A DNA stretch of 64,000 nucleotides from GCA-001735895 sp964651385 (GTDB taxonomy: Bacteria; Pseudomonadota; Gammaproteobacteria; GCA-001735895): NCBI GenBank assembly GCA_964651385.1, contig CAZYYM010000005.1, positions 1 to 64,000 of the forward strand, in the 5' to 3' direction. The position numbers and the translations under genes were made by a program. Positions 17,868 through 26,900 of this stretch are shown here, in pieces. How positions within the stretch are numbered: the first letter of the stretch is position 1; each line of letters opens with the position of its first letter. Below the pieces are notes generated by a model. That model worked only from the letters and a program-made list of their open reading frames with translations, was not told where the DNA came from and ran no database searches.

Positions 17868-18797
17868 TCAAGATAAAGTACGGCGTAACAGCAAAATATT
17901 TTTAAATTCATCCGGATCCTTGGTAAATGTTAAATCACCGACCAGAGGAGGGTAAATTTGATCCTGTAAACGCGACAGCCAGAAACGTGTCGCGGCCAGC
18001 CGCAACATTAAGGTCAGATTATCTTGTTCAATCGCCTGCAAGGGTCGCAATGATTCGTAGGCGTCGATGAATGCTCGCACTAAACCGGCATCGAGGTCAC
18101 CATTTTTCTGTATGCAGCAATCATTCAGGGCAATTGCTAAATCGTAGAGAAAGACTTCATCGCAAGCATAGTCGAAATCGATAATACCGCCCAATTTGTC
18201 GCCATCGAAAAGACAATTGTCATGAAATAAATCGAGGTGAGTCGGTCCACCGGGCAGGTTCAGGAAATTAAGAGAATGAAAATTATTGATTTCGTCGTCG
18301 AGCAATTTCTGATCGTCCATTTTCAGGTGTGCCTGTAGCTTTCGCGGCATTGATAATATCCAGCATTTACCACGAGGATTAAATCGCGTATACCGATAAT
18401 TCTTCCCCGCCAAATGAAATTTTGCCAGTTCGGTTCCAATAAACATGCAGTGTCGAGGTGCCAGATATCGACAGACATGACCTTTTATCCGATTATTTAT
18501 TGCTGCCGGGCGGTTGTTTAAGGTTGAATAATATCGTTGTTGGTTATCGATAACCGGGGTTGCACAGGCGACTCCCTGGTTGGCCAGATGATGTTGTAAA
18601 CCGAGTATATAATCGAGATCCTTCGGCTGGTGGTATTCATAAAGCGTCAGCACAAATTTGCCCTGCTCTGTTTCCAGCCAGTAATTGCTGTTGGTTATAC
18701 CATTTTTGATGCCCGAGTAGGAAAGCAGATCACCGATGGTATAACCTGCAAGAAATATCTCGAGTTCGGTGGTTGAAACAGAGGTATAAACTGACAT
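17868..18797 (-). CDS. thrB: Homoserine kinase, aminoglycoside-phosphotransferase type
   Basis: Phosphorylates homoserine in threonine biosynthesis. It is of the APH-fold ThrB type found in pseudomonads and alphaproteobacteria rather than the GHMP type of E. coli. Diagnostic blocks are SGIKNGITNSNYWLET (nucleotide loop), the catalytic HLDLFHDNCLFDG and the metal-binding IIDFDYACDE. The 309-residue length is typical. It is divergent from polA, a neighbourhood also seen in pseudomonads, which supports the assignment. Confidence 0.93.
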   Translation of the reverse strand: MSVYTSVSTTELEIFLAGYTIGDLLSYSGIKNGITNSNYWLETEQGKFVLTLYEYHQPKDLDYILGLQHHLANQGVACATPVIDNQQRYYSTLNNRPAAINNRIKGHVCRYLAPRHCMFIGTELAKFHLAGKNYRYTRFNPRGKCWILSMPRKLQAHLKMDDQKLLDDEINNFHSLNFLNLPGGPTHLDLFHDNCLFDGDKLGGIIDFDYACDEVFLYDLAIALNDCCIQKNGDLDAGLVRAFIDAYESLRPLQAIEQDNLTLMLRLAATRFWLSRLQDQIYPPLVGDLTFTKDPDEFKNILLLRRTLS

Positions 18798-18881
18798 AGA
18801 AACAGGTTACCGGAAATTCGTAACTACGCCTGTGATACTATTTCTAGTCAGGCTAAACGGCAGGCATTGTAACGCAAGCGT

Positions 18882-21578
18882 ATGAATCAGGAAAAACAAA
18901 AAAAACTGGTGTTGATCGACGGAAGTTCCTATCTATTTCGAGCTTATCATGGATTACCCCCATTGACCTTTAATGGTCATGCTACGGGCGCCTTGTACGG
19001 TGTACTTAACATGCTACGTAAACTGGTCAAGGACGAACAACCCGATAATATTGCTGTGGTATTCGATGCCAAAGGAAAAACTTTTCGCAACGAAATTTAT
19101 GCCGATTACAAGGCAAACCGGCCGCCGATGCCGGATGATTTGCGCGAACAGATTGAACCCTTGCATGAAATCATACGGGCCATGGGGTTTCCGTTGGTCT
19201 GTATTGACGGGGTTGAAGCCGACGATGTCATAGGCACCTTAAGTGTTAAAGCCAGTGAAAAAGAATTTCAGGTTTTGATATCTACCGGCGACAAGGATAT
19301 GGCACAACTGGTTAATGATAATGTGCAATTGATTAACACCATGAATAATCACCTGATGACGAGTGACACTGTGGTCGAAAAGTTTCAGGTTAAAGCTGAT
19401 CAGATCATCGACTACCTGGCGTTAATGGGAGACAATTCGGACAATATTCCCGGCGTTCCGAAAGTCGGTCCGAAAACGGCGAGCAAGTGGATAGCTCAAT
19501 ACGGCAGTCTGCAGGGCGTAATGGATCATGCCGAGGAAATCAAAGGTAAAGTCGGTGAAAATCTTCGCGATTCCCTCAATTTTCTGCCGATGTCGTATCA
19601 GCTCGCGACCATTAAACTCGATTGTGACACCGGTGTTGAAATTGATGAGCTCATTCAATCGCAGGCCGATAACAATGTGTTGGGGGAATATTATCAACGA
19701 TTCGGTTTTACCCGTTGGTACGATGAGCTGGAAGCCCCGGTTTCTGATACGGAAATGCCTGATCAGATAAAAACCGACTACGAATGTGTGCTTTCTCAGG
19801 CAGTATTGAACTATTGGCTCGATGCATTGAAGAATTGCGAGATTTTTGCCGTCGATACAGAAACCACCAGTCTTGACTACATGCAGGCGAAACTGGTCGG
19901 CATATCTCTATGCGTCGAAGCCGGAAAGGCATGCTATATACCATTAGGTCATAGTTATCTGGGTGCCCCGGAGCAACTTGAGCGCAATTCAACTTTGGCG
20001 GCTCTAAAGCCGATTTTAGAAAATCCATCGATTGGCAAAATTGGCCAGAATATTAAATACGATGCGCATATATTTATCAGCGAAGGTATATTTTTAAAAG
20101 GTATTCGAGAAGACACCATGTTGCAGTCTTATGTGCTGAATTCAACGGCAACGAGGCACAACATGGATGCGCTTGCGCAGGTTTATCTTGGCCGGGATAC
20201 CATACACTTTGAAGAAATCGCTGGAAAGGGTGCTAAACAAAGCACTTTCGACCAGATTGAGCTCGAAAAGGCCACTGATTATGCGGCCGAAGATGCCGAT
20301 ATTACGCTGCAATTACACGAAAATTTAAGGCCGAGATTTGATGAAAATAACAGACTCTACTCGGTATACCGAAACATCGAACTACCATTGGTGGAAATCC
20401 TGGTTAAGGTAGAACAAAACGGTGTGCTGGTTGATCGGAATCTGCTGCATCAGCAAGGTCTCGAAGTGGGGAAAAAGCTCGACGATATAGAAAAGTCGAT
20501 TTTTCAGCATGCCGGTGAAGAATTTAACCTGAGCTCCCCAAAACAGATTCAGTCGATTTTATACGACAAACTCGAACTACCAGTTTTACGCAAGACACCG
20601 AAAGGACAGCCATCCACGGCCGAGGATGTACTCGAAGAACTGGCTTTGAATTATCCGATCCCTGCGTTGTTGCTCGAGCATCGCAGTCTGAATAAATTAA
20701 AGTCGACCTATATTGACAAATTACCTAACGAAATTAATGCAAACAGCGGTCGCGTACATACTTCTTACCAACAGGCGGTCGCGTCAACCGGGCGGTTGTC
20801 GTCAACCAGCCCCAATTTGCAGAATATCCCCATTCGAACTGCCGAGGGCCGACGTATTCGCGAAGCATTCGTGGCACCCAAAGGTAAATGCATACTGGCG
20901 CTGGATTACTCGCAGATCGAGCTTCGCATCATGGCGCATTTATCCACCGACGATAATTTAATCAAGGCTTTTGAGCAAGGCTTGGATGTGCATCGCGCCA
21001 CTGCAGCAGAAGTATTTGGGTGTAAACTTGAATCGGTCGAAAACAATCAGCGCCGTGCCGCCAAAGCCATTAATTTCGGCTTGATTTACGGTATGTCCGC
21101 TTTCGGTCTCGGTAAACAGCTAAATATTGGTAGAAAGGAGGCGCAGCGATATGTCGAAACCTATTTCGAGCGTTATCCGGGCGTCAAACGATATATGGAG
21201 GAAACCAAACAATTGGCGAGGGATCAGGGTTATGTCGAAACCGTCTTTGGGCGGCGTTTATACCTGCCTGATATTAACGCCAGAAACACCATGCAACGCC
21301 AATATGCGGAGCGCACGGCAATCAATGCGCCCATGCAGGGCACCGCAGCCGACATTATCAAACGTGCGATGATCGATGTACATCACTGGTTGATCGAAGA
21401 CGGTGATAATACCCGTATGATTATGCAGGTACACGATGAACTGGTGTTTGAAGTTGATCAAAGCGACATCGACCGAAATCGTGATGCAATTGGTCAGTTA
21501 ATGACTTCTGCGGCGGATTTATCGATAAAACTGGAGGTCGATGCGGGTGTCGGCGCCAATTGGCACGAAGCCCATTAA
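18882..21578 (+). CDS. polA: DNA polymerase I
   Basis: Repair and Okazaki-fragment polymerase. The 898-residue protein has the N-terminal 5'-3' exonuclease (VLIDGSSYLFRAYH, GVEADDVIGTL, GDNSDNIPGVPKVGPKTA), a 3'-5' proofreading domain with its acidic residues intact (FAVDTETTSLD and YAAEDADITL), and the polymerase domain with motif A LDYSQIELRIMAH, motif B RRAAKAINFGLIYGMS and motif C QVHDELVFEV. Proofreading therefore looks functional. Downstream is the sRNA region shared syntenically with E. coli and Pseudomonas. Confidence 0.99.
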   Translation: MNQEKQKKLVLIDGSSYLFRAYHGLPPLTFNGHATGALYGVLNMLRKLVKDEQPDNIAVVFDAKGKTFRNEIYADYKANRPPMPDDLREQIEPLHEIIRAMGFPLVCIDGVEADDVIGTLSVKASEKEFQVLISTGDKDMAQLVNDNVQLINTMNNHLMTSDTVVEKFQVKADQIIDYLALMGDNSDNIPGVPKVGPKTASKWIAQYGSLQGVMDHAEEIKGKVGENLRDSLNFLPMSYQLATIKLDCDTGVEIDELIQSQADNNVLGEYYQRFGFTRWYDELEAPVSDTEMPDQIKTDYECVLSQAVLNYWLDALKNCEIFAVDTETTSLDYMQAKLVGISLCVEAGKACYIPLGHSYLGAPEQLERNSTLAALKPILENPSIGKIGQNIKYDAHIFISEGIFLKGIREDTMLQSYVLNSTATRHNMDALAQVYLGRDTIHFEEIAGKGAKQSTFDQIELEKATDYAAEDADITLQLHENLRPRFDENNRLYSVYRNIELPLVEILVKVEQNGVLVDRNLLHQQGLEVGKKLDDIEKSIFQHAGEEFNLSSPKQIQSILYDKLELPVLRKTPKGQPSTAEDVLEELALNYPIPALLLEHRSLNKLKSTYIDKLPNEINANSGRVHTSYQQAVASTGRLSSTSPNLQNIPIRTAEGRRIREAFVAPKGKCILALDYSQIELRIMAHLSTDDNLIKAFEQGLDVHRATAAEVFGCKLESVENNQRRAAKAINFGLIYGMSAFGLGKQLNIGRKEAQRYVETYFERYPGVKRYMEETKQLARDQGYVETVFGRRLYLPDINARNTMQRQYAERTAINAPMQGTAADIIKRAMIDVHHWLIEDGDNTRMIMQVHDELVFEVDQSDIDRNRDAIGQLMTSAADLSIKLEVDAGVGANWHEAH

Positions 21579-21673
21579 GGTCTGAATTTGCCGACTTGAA
21601 AAATTTTGATTCGAACCCAAATAATTAAAGAATTTTCTGGCAGAATAGACTATATATAAAGCATAACCTGTTA

Positions 21674-21700
21674 GAACTTTATAGTTGTGACGATGTCTAT
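21674..21700 (+). promoter_or_regulatory. Sigma-E/AlgU-type promoter of the polA-engB sRNA
   Basis: GAACTT (21674-21679) and TCTAT (21696-21700) are separated by 16 bases, matching the envelope-stress sigma consensus GAACTT-N16/17-TCTGA at all six -35 positions and three of five -10 positions. It is placed just ahead of the hairpin-rich transcript. The sigma-E gene is not in the window. Confidence 0.6.
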
Positions 21701-21705
21701 GATTT

Positions 21706-21820
21706 TGCGCTATAGCCCAGCGCAAAAGTCCGTTCTTCCTCCTATGAGCGGACATTGATCCGGAAACCCCATCCGGTTCAAACCATTTGACCCTGGTAGT
21801 TATCTGCCAGGGCTTTTTTT
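21706..21820 (+). ncRNA. Structured small RNA in the polA-engB gap (ErsA/Spot 42 position)
   Basis: About 115 nucleotides between polA and engB form four consecutive hairpins: 21703-21711 with 21719-21727 (9 bp, perfect), 21728-21735 with 21746-21753 (8 bp, one GU), 21755-21763 with 21773-21781 (9 bp, one mismatch) and a terminator. The second hairpin's loop reads UUCCUCCUAU, an exposed CU-rich sequence able to pair with Shine-Dalgarno regions. E. coli Spot 42 and Pseudomonas ErsA occupy the same locus, and ErsA is AlgU-dependent; the promoter here is of that type. The transcript start is estimated from the -10 position. No open reading frame is evident. Confidence 0.72.
21791..21820 (+). terminator. 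Rho-independent terminator of the sRNA
   Basis: CCCTGG (21791-21796) pairs with CCAGGG (21807-21812) around a ten-base loop, followed by C and seven T residues. It could also terminate polA read-through. Confidence 0.85.
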
Positions 21821-21839
21821 GGGTGTTATATCCAGCCCT

Positions 21840-22430
21840 TTATAGAAAAGCAAGCCACTCGCGGCATCTGGCTTCCAATTGATCGAGACCATTACGGTTG
21901 ATGACTGAAAGGCTGGACACCGAATGAAGGTCGCTATGGAGTATTGTATGCGCCTGCTTGATTGATCTCTGCACAGCAGCTTTTGACAATTTATCGGATT
22001 TGGTTAACAAAATATGCAGAGGTAACCTATCGACCAGCATATCGATCAGCACCTGGTCCGCGTCGCCAAGGCCGCGCCGAATATCTACTACTATAACCAG
22101 TCCTTTTAAAGCTTTACGATGCAGAAGATAGGTCGATAGTACCAGATCCCAGTGATTGCGCATTTTCCGGGAAACCCTGGCAAAGCCATAACCCGGTAAA
22201 TCGACCAGATAGCGTTCCCCATTGAGCTTGAAAAAATTGATTAGTTGCGTACGCCCCGGGGACTTGCTGGTTTTACAGAGGGCTTTCTGGTCGGTCAGGC
22301 AATTGATAGCACTGGATTTACCGGCATTTGATCGCCCGGCAAATGCAATTTCGTAACCCTGATCGGGAATCAGCTGTGAAAGCTCGAAAGCACTGGTTTG
22401 GAAAATTGCGTTACGGAAGAAATTACTCAT
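21840..22430 (-). CDS. engB: Ribosome biogenesis GTPase EngB (YihA/YsxC)
   Basis: Essential GTPase for large-subunit assembly. The 196 residues show G1 GRSNAGKSSA, the G2 threonine in SPGRTQLINFF, G3 DLPGYGFA and G4 TKSDKL. It reads toward polA, ending 19 bases beyond the sRNA terminator, and is divergent from the cytochrome c4 gene; this polA-engB-c4-dsbA order is common in gammaproteobacteria. Confidence 0.97.
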   Translation of the reverse strand: MSNFFRNAIFQTSAFELSQLIPDQGYEIAFAGRSNAGKSSAINCLTDQKALCKTSKSPGRTQLINFFKLNGERYLVDLPGYGFARVSRKMRNHWDLVLSTYLLHRKALKGLVIVVDIRRGLGDADQVLIDMLVDRLPLHILLTKSDKLSKAAVQRSIKQAHTILHSDLHSVSSLSVINRNGLDQLEARCREWLAFL

Positions 22431-22524
22431 GCTTTTAAGTCAAGGTCTGGTTGAATGCAACGGTCGGGTATGATATACATTCTCGCCGAAAATTTCTGTA
22501 CTTGAATCATCCTCAGGAGACAAC

Positions 22525-23130
22525 ATGAAACCGAGCCCTATTGGTGCCATTATCATTGGACTTTGCAGTTTAATGTCATTCACACTATTTGCCGCCGACA
22601 GCGAAGCTGGTAAGTCCAAGAGCGTTCTATGTGCGGGCTGTCATGGTGCGGATGGTAATAGCGTTAATGGCCAGTGGCCCAAACTGGCTGGACAGCACGC
22701 CACGTATTTAGGTAAGCAAATCAAGGATTTTAAAAGCGGCTCACGCGCCGATGCAGTGATGAAAGGTATGGTTGCGGCATTGTCTGATGACGATATCGCT
22801 AACGTCGCAGCTTATTTCGAAGGGCAGAAAATTAAAGCCGGGGCCTTTGATAAAGATCGGGTGGCAAAAGGCGAGGCTATTTACCGTGGCGGTATCACCG
22901 AAACATCGGTACCTGCTTGTATAGCCTGCCATAGTCCGACCGGCACGGGCAATGGCCCGGCCTATTTTCCTTCGTTGAAGAATCAACACCCGGAATACAT
23001 TATATCGCAATTAAAAAAATTCAAGGACGGTACGCGATCGAATGATCCAGGCAAAATGATGCAAAATGTTGCCGCACGTATGCTGGACAGTGAAATGGCA
23101 GCCGTTGCAGCCTATATTGCCGGTTTATGA
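22525..23130 (+). CDS. Dihaem cytochrome c4
   Basis: Periplasmic dihaem electron carrier that passes electrons to terminal oxidases. It has a signal peptide (residues 1-24, cleaving near FAADS) and two haem c motifs, CAGCH at 36-40 and CIACH at 132-136, in two related halves of about 90 residues, with candidate axial methionines downstream of each. Length 201 is normal for c4. A strong AGGAGA precedes the ATG. The dsbA neighbour is consistent with periplasmic redox maturation. Confidence 0.94.
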   Translation: MKPSPIGAIIIGLCSLMSFTLFAADSEAGKSKSVLCAGCHGADGNSVNGQWPKLAGQHATYLGKQIKDFKSGSRADAVMKGMVAALSDDDIANVAAYFEGQKIKAGAFDKDRVAKGEAIYRGGITETSVPACIACHSPTGTGNGPAYFPSLKNQHPEYIISQLKKFKDGTRSNDPGKMMQNVAARMLDSEMAAVAAYIAGL

Positions 23131-23143
23131 TCCGAATTCGCTG

Positions 23144-23169
23144 ATGGCTCCCGCATTAGCGGAAGCCAT
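23144..23169 (+). other. Stable hairpin downstream of cytochrome c4
   Basis: ATGGCT-C-CCGC pairs with GCGG-A-AGCCAT around an ATTA loop: ten pairs with one internal mismatch. No T-tract follows, so it is not a standard intrinsic terminator; it could stabilise the 3' end or act with Rho. Confidence 0.4.
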
Positions 23170-23320
23170 TCTGGGAGGGATTCAGGTCGGTTCCATTAAG
23201 CTGGCATTCGAATTAATGCATTAAAATTAAGCCTATAGCAAACTATCGATCGAATCTCGAGTTATTAACAGATCATCGAGATAGTGACCCGAAATCAATT
23301 AAACCACGAGAGGCAATCAC

Positions 23321-23947
23321 ATGTTAAAAAAATGGACACTAGGACTTTTTCTATGCCTGATGTTGAGCAACCAGGTAATGGCGCAACTGGCTTTTAATGA
23401 AGGTGTCGATTACAAACTGATAAGTCCGGCTGTAAAAACGACTAACGCCGAAAAAGTCGTTGTTACCGAGATGTTCTGGTACGGGTGCCCCCATTGTTTT
23501 CGTTTCGAGCCGTATATCGAACACTGGGCATCAAACCTGCCTGACACGGTGGTTTTTGAACAGATTCCTTCCGTCCTTAATCCGAGATGGGCCGATCACG
23601 CTAGAGCTTTTTATAGCCTGAAGTTGATGGGTAAGCAAAGAATATTACACACTAAATTATTCGATGCCATTCACGTCAAACGCCAACGTCTAAATGGATT
23701 CGATTCGATAGCAAAATTTGTTGCTGAGCAAGGGGTTGATGAAACCAAATTTCGTGAAACCTTCCACTCATTTCCGGTTGATGCCTTATTGCGTAAAAAT
23801 CTACAGAAAGAAAGTAAATATGGCCACAATGGCGTACCTGCAGTAATCATTAATGGTAAATACCTGACTTCGGGATCAATGACTGGCAGTAATGAACGAT
23901 TGATCCAGGTCATTAATTTTCTAGTCGCTGAGGAGCTGAATCAGTAA
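23321..23947 (+). CDS. dsbA: Thiol:disulfide interchange protein DsbA
   Basis: Periplasmic oxidant that introduces disulfide bonds into exported proteins. It has a signal peptide (about residues 1-21), the active site WYGCPHC (Cys56 and Cys59 of the precursor) and the cis-proline loop GVPAVIING. Length 208 matches the family. AGAGG lies about 8 bases upstream of the ATG. The gene is 190 bases after cytochrome c4 and probably has its own promoter. Confidence 0.95.
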   Translation: MLKKWTLGLFLCLMLSNQVMAQLAFNEGVDYKLISPAVKTTNAEKVVVTEMFWYGCPHCFRFEPYIEHWASNLPDTVVFEQIPSVLNPRWADHARAFYSLKLMGKQRILHTKLFDAIHVKRQRLNGFDSIAKFVAEQGVDETKFRETFHSFPVDALLRKNLQKESKYGHNGVPAVIINGKYLTSGSMTGSNERLIQVINFLVAEELNQ

Positions 23948-23980
23948 CCGGTATCGGTTGCTGTCCGAGTATTTGGACAA

Positions 23981-26900
23981 TTATGCAGCGACTTCGGCTA
24001 ATTCGTTTTCGATCCGCGAAAATTCAGATCTTAATTCTTTCATAAATTCCGTTGAATCCGGCAATACACCGGATTTTGCCTGATGTTCCAGTGCGGAGGC
24101 AAGGCTCGATAGGTTAAGGCCACCTAGATTAGCACTGCTCGATTTCAAGCTATGCGCATGACGCATAAAAACCTCGGTATCGCTTTCGATGAAAGACATT
24201 TCGAGTGAATCGATTATTTCACGGGAAGATTCTATAAATACCGGGATCAATTCATCGAAATCTTCGCCCATATCCTCTTTTAACTGATTAAGTGTTGGTT
24301 GATCGATGGCGCCGGTTGCCTGTACTTGTTGCTCCTTATCGGAGTTTTCGAGGTTAACTGTTTCTGTATTCATAGATGAGTCTCCACTTACCCAGCGATT
24401 AAGCACTTCGAGTAATATTTTGCGTGAAAAGGGTTTTGGAACAAAATCTACCATTCCGGACGCAAGGCATTGCTCGCGATCAGATTTCATGGCATTTGCA
24501 GTTAGAGCGATAATGGGTGTTTTCTTATTCAATTGTGATTCGAATTCGATTATTTCGGCGGTTGCTTCAAATCCGTCTTTCACGGGCATCTGGCAATCCA
24601 TTAATATGGCATTATAGGTGCCCTGTTTAACTGCTTCGACGGCTTCCTGGCCATTACCGGTTACAGTGACTTCGAAGCCCTGTTTTTCCAACAAGGAAAC
24701 AGCAACTTTTTGATTGATAGGGTTGTCTTCCGCCAGCAATAATTTGTAGCCATGAAAATCATATTGATCCCGAAAATGCTCCTCCTCAACGACGTGGCGG
24801 GTAATCAGGCCGGATGTATTGCTCTCGGACTCAAATGCTCCCAAAACGTATTCGAGTGTTTCCCGTAAGATTTCCGAATAAGTCGGTTTTTCCAGGTAAC
24901 CGCGAAAGCCGATTTCCTCGACCGATTTTGCTTCGCCTTTACCGGCTGCCGATGAATAGAGCACCAGCGGGCAATCAGGAATAGATTCGTCCTGTAAAAT
25001 TTTCAGACCAAGCTGTTTGCCATCAAGCTCCGGCATTAGATAATCGAGTACAGCAATTTCAAACGGCTCTCCGCGAACGGCGGCTTCTTGCATAAGCTGG
25101 ATTGCTTCCCGGTGGTCGTTGGCCATTGCTACGACCATACCGACATGTTCGAGCTGCCGACTGAGTACCTGTAAATTAACCGCGTGATCATCGACTAACA
25201 GAATACGCCGGTTTTGCAGCGAGGCATGGTTTAGTGCCGGTTGCTGGGCGGGAATCGGCATGTCAAGGCTGAAAAAGAACAGGGCGCCCTCGTCAATCTG
25301 GCTTTCAACCTGAATCTGGCCGCCCATCAGGGTGATCAGTTGGTTGCAAATTGATAATCCGAGGCCCGTACCGCCATATTTACGAGTCGTTGAGGCGTCG
25401 GCCTGAGAAAATGAATCGAATAACATGGCGTGTTTGTCGGCAGCAATGCCAATACCGGTATCGGTCACAGAAATAGTGATATTAGCGTTTTGAGGGGTTG
25501 CTTGGTTACACTGAATTTTTAAAATGACATAACCCTTCTCTGTAAATTTTAATGCGTTGCCGACCAGGTTCATAAAGATTTGGCGTATCCTTCCTGCATC
25601 GCCGAAGACTTGTCGAGGGCAATTGGTATCGTAATCCAGAATAAGCTCCAGGCCTTTTTCAGCAAATTTCGGTCTCAATAGACTACATACCTCGTAGGCG
25701 GAACGCTCAAAATTAAACTCGACGGGCTCCAGGGTCATTTGCTTTGCTTCAATCTTGGAAAAGTCGAGTATGTCGTTGATTATGGTTAACAAAGCATTAC
25801 CGGACAGTTCGATCGTATTGACAAATTTCTTTTGTTCCGAATCCAGTTTGGTGTCAAGCAGCAATTGTGCCATACCCAGCACGCCGTTCATTGGCGTTCT
25901 GATTTCATGGCTCATCGTTGCGAGAAACTGGCTTTTGGCCTGAACTGCCGCTTCGGCCCCCTCTTTTGCCGCGAGTAGTAAGGCCTCCGCTTTTTTACTC
26001 TCGGTAATATCGGACAGGATGGTAGAGAAATATTGAGTACCATCGAAACTGGCCTGGTGGCGCATGATGATTTGCGAAACCATTATCGTTTTGCCATGAT
26101 TGATTTTGAGTTTTGATTCGCCCTGCCAGGCATTGCTCATAAATGCAGTCGGAATAGCGGTATTGAGTAGTAATTCATATTCTTCTTCAGGGATTATTGA
26201 GCGTAAATTCAGCGAACCGTCGATTTCACCCTGAATACCCAGTAAATTCCGCATGGCCTGATTGAGCGATAAAATGGAACCATCGAACGTGAAGGTTGCG
26301 ATAAGCTCGGGGCTGGATTCGGTAATTTGTAAGAGACGCGATTGTTCCTGTCGTACCCTATATTGTTCAGAAATATCGTTAAAGGAAATAACCAGTCCGG
26401 AAATTTCATTTTCGATATAGCGTGGACTACAGGTATATTGCACATAGATGAACACGCCATCGGAGCGGATGAAGGTATCGAGATCGATTTCCCGCACATC
26501 GCCTTTTTCGAGGCAACTGATTATTGGCGAGTCTTTCGCGTCATACTTTCCATCAAGCGGTTTTTTCGGCTGTATCCAGTCGTGGAAACTTTCACCGAAT
26601 ATGCTGTCGTCATATTCCAGTATTTCTAGTGCGGACCGGTTCATAAAGCTAATTTTTCCACTTTGGTTAAGCTCGACAATACCGGCGTGAATCGAATTTA
26701 ATAAATCTTTCGATTTTTTATAAGTCTGAGTCAGTGCTTCCTCCTGACGGAGTTGCTCGGTCATATCATTGATGTGAATGGTGAAAATATTACCATCATG
26801 GCTGGCTATGGCGCTGACTGTCAGGCGAGCTGTGATCAATTCGCCGTTGCGGGTTGTAATATCGGTGATATAGTCGCGGGGCTTAAAATTACTGTCAGTT

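Noticed and set aside
21519..21755. Minus-strand open frame across the polA 3' end and sRNA
   Set aside because: No family, antisense to polA and to a hairpin-rich RNA; likely a chance frame.
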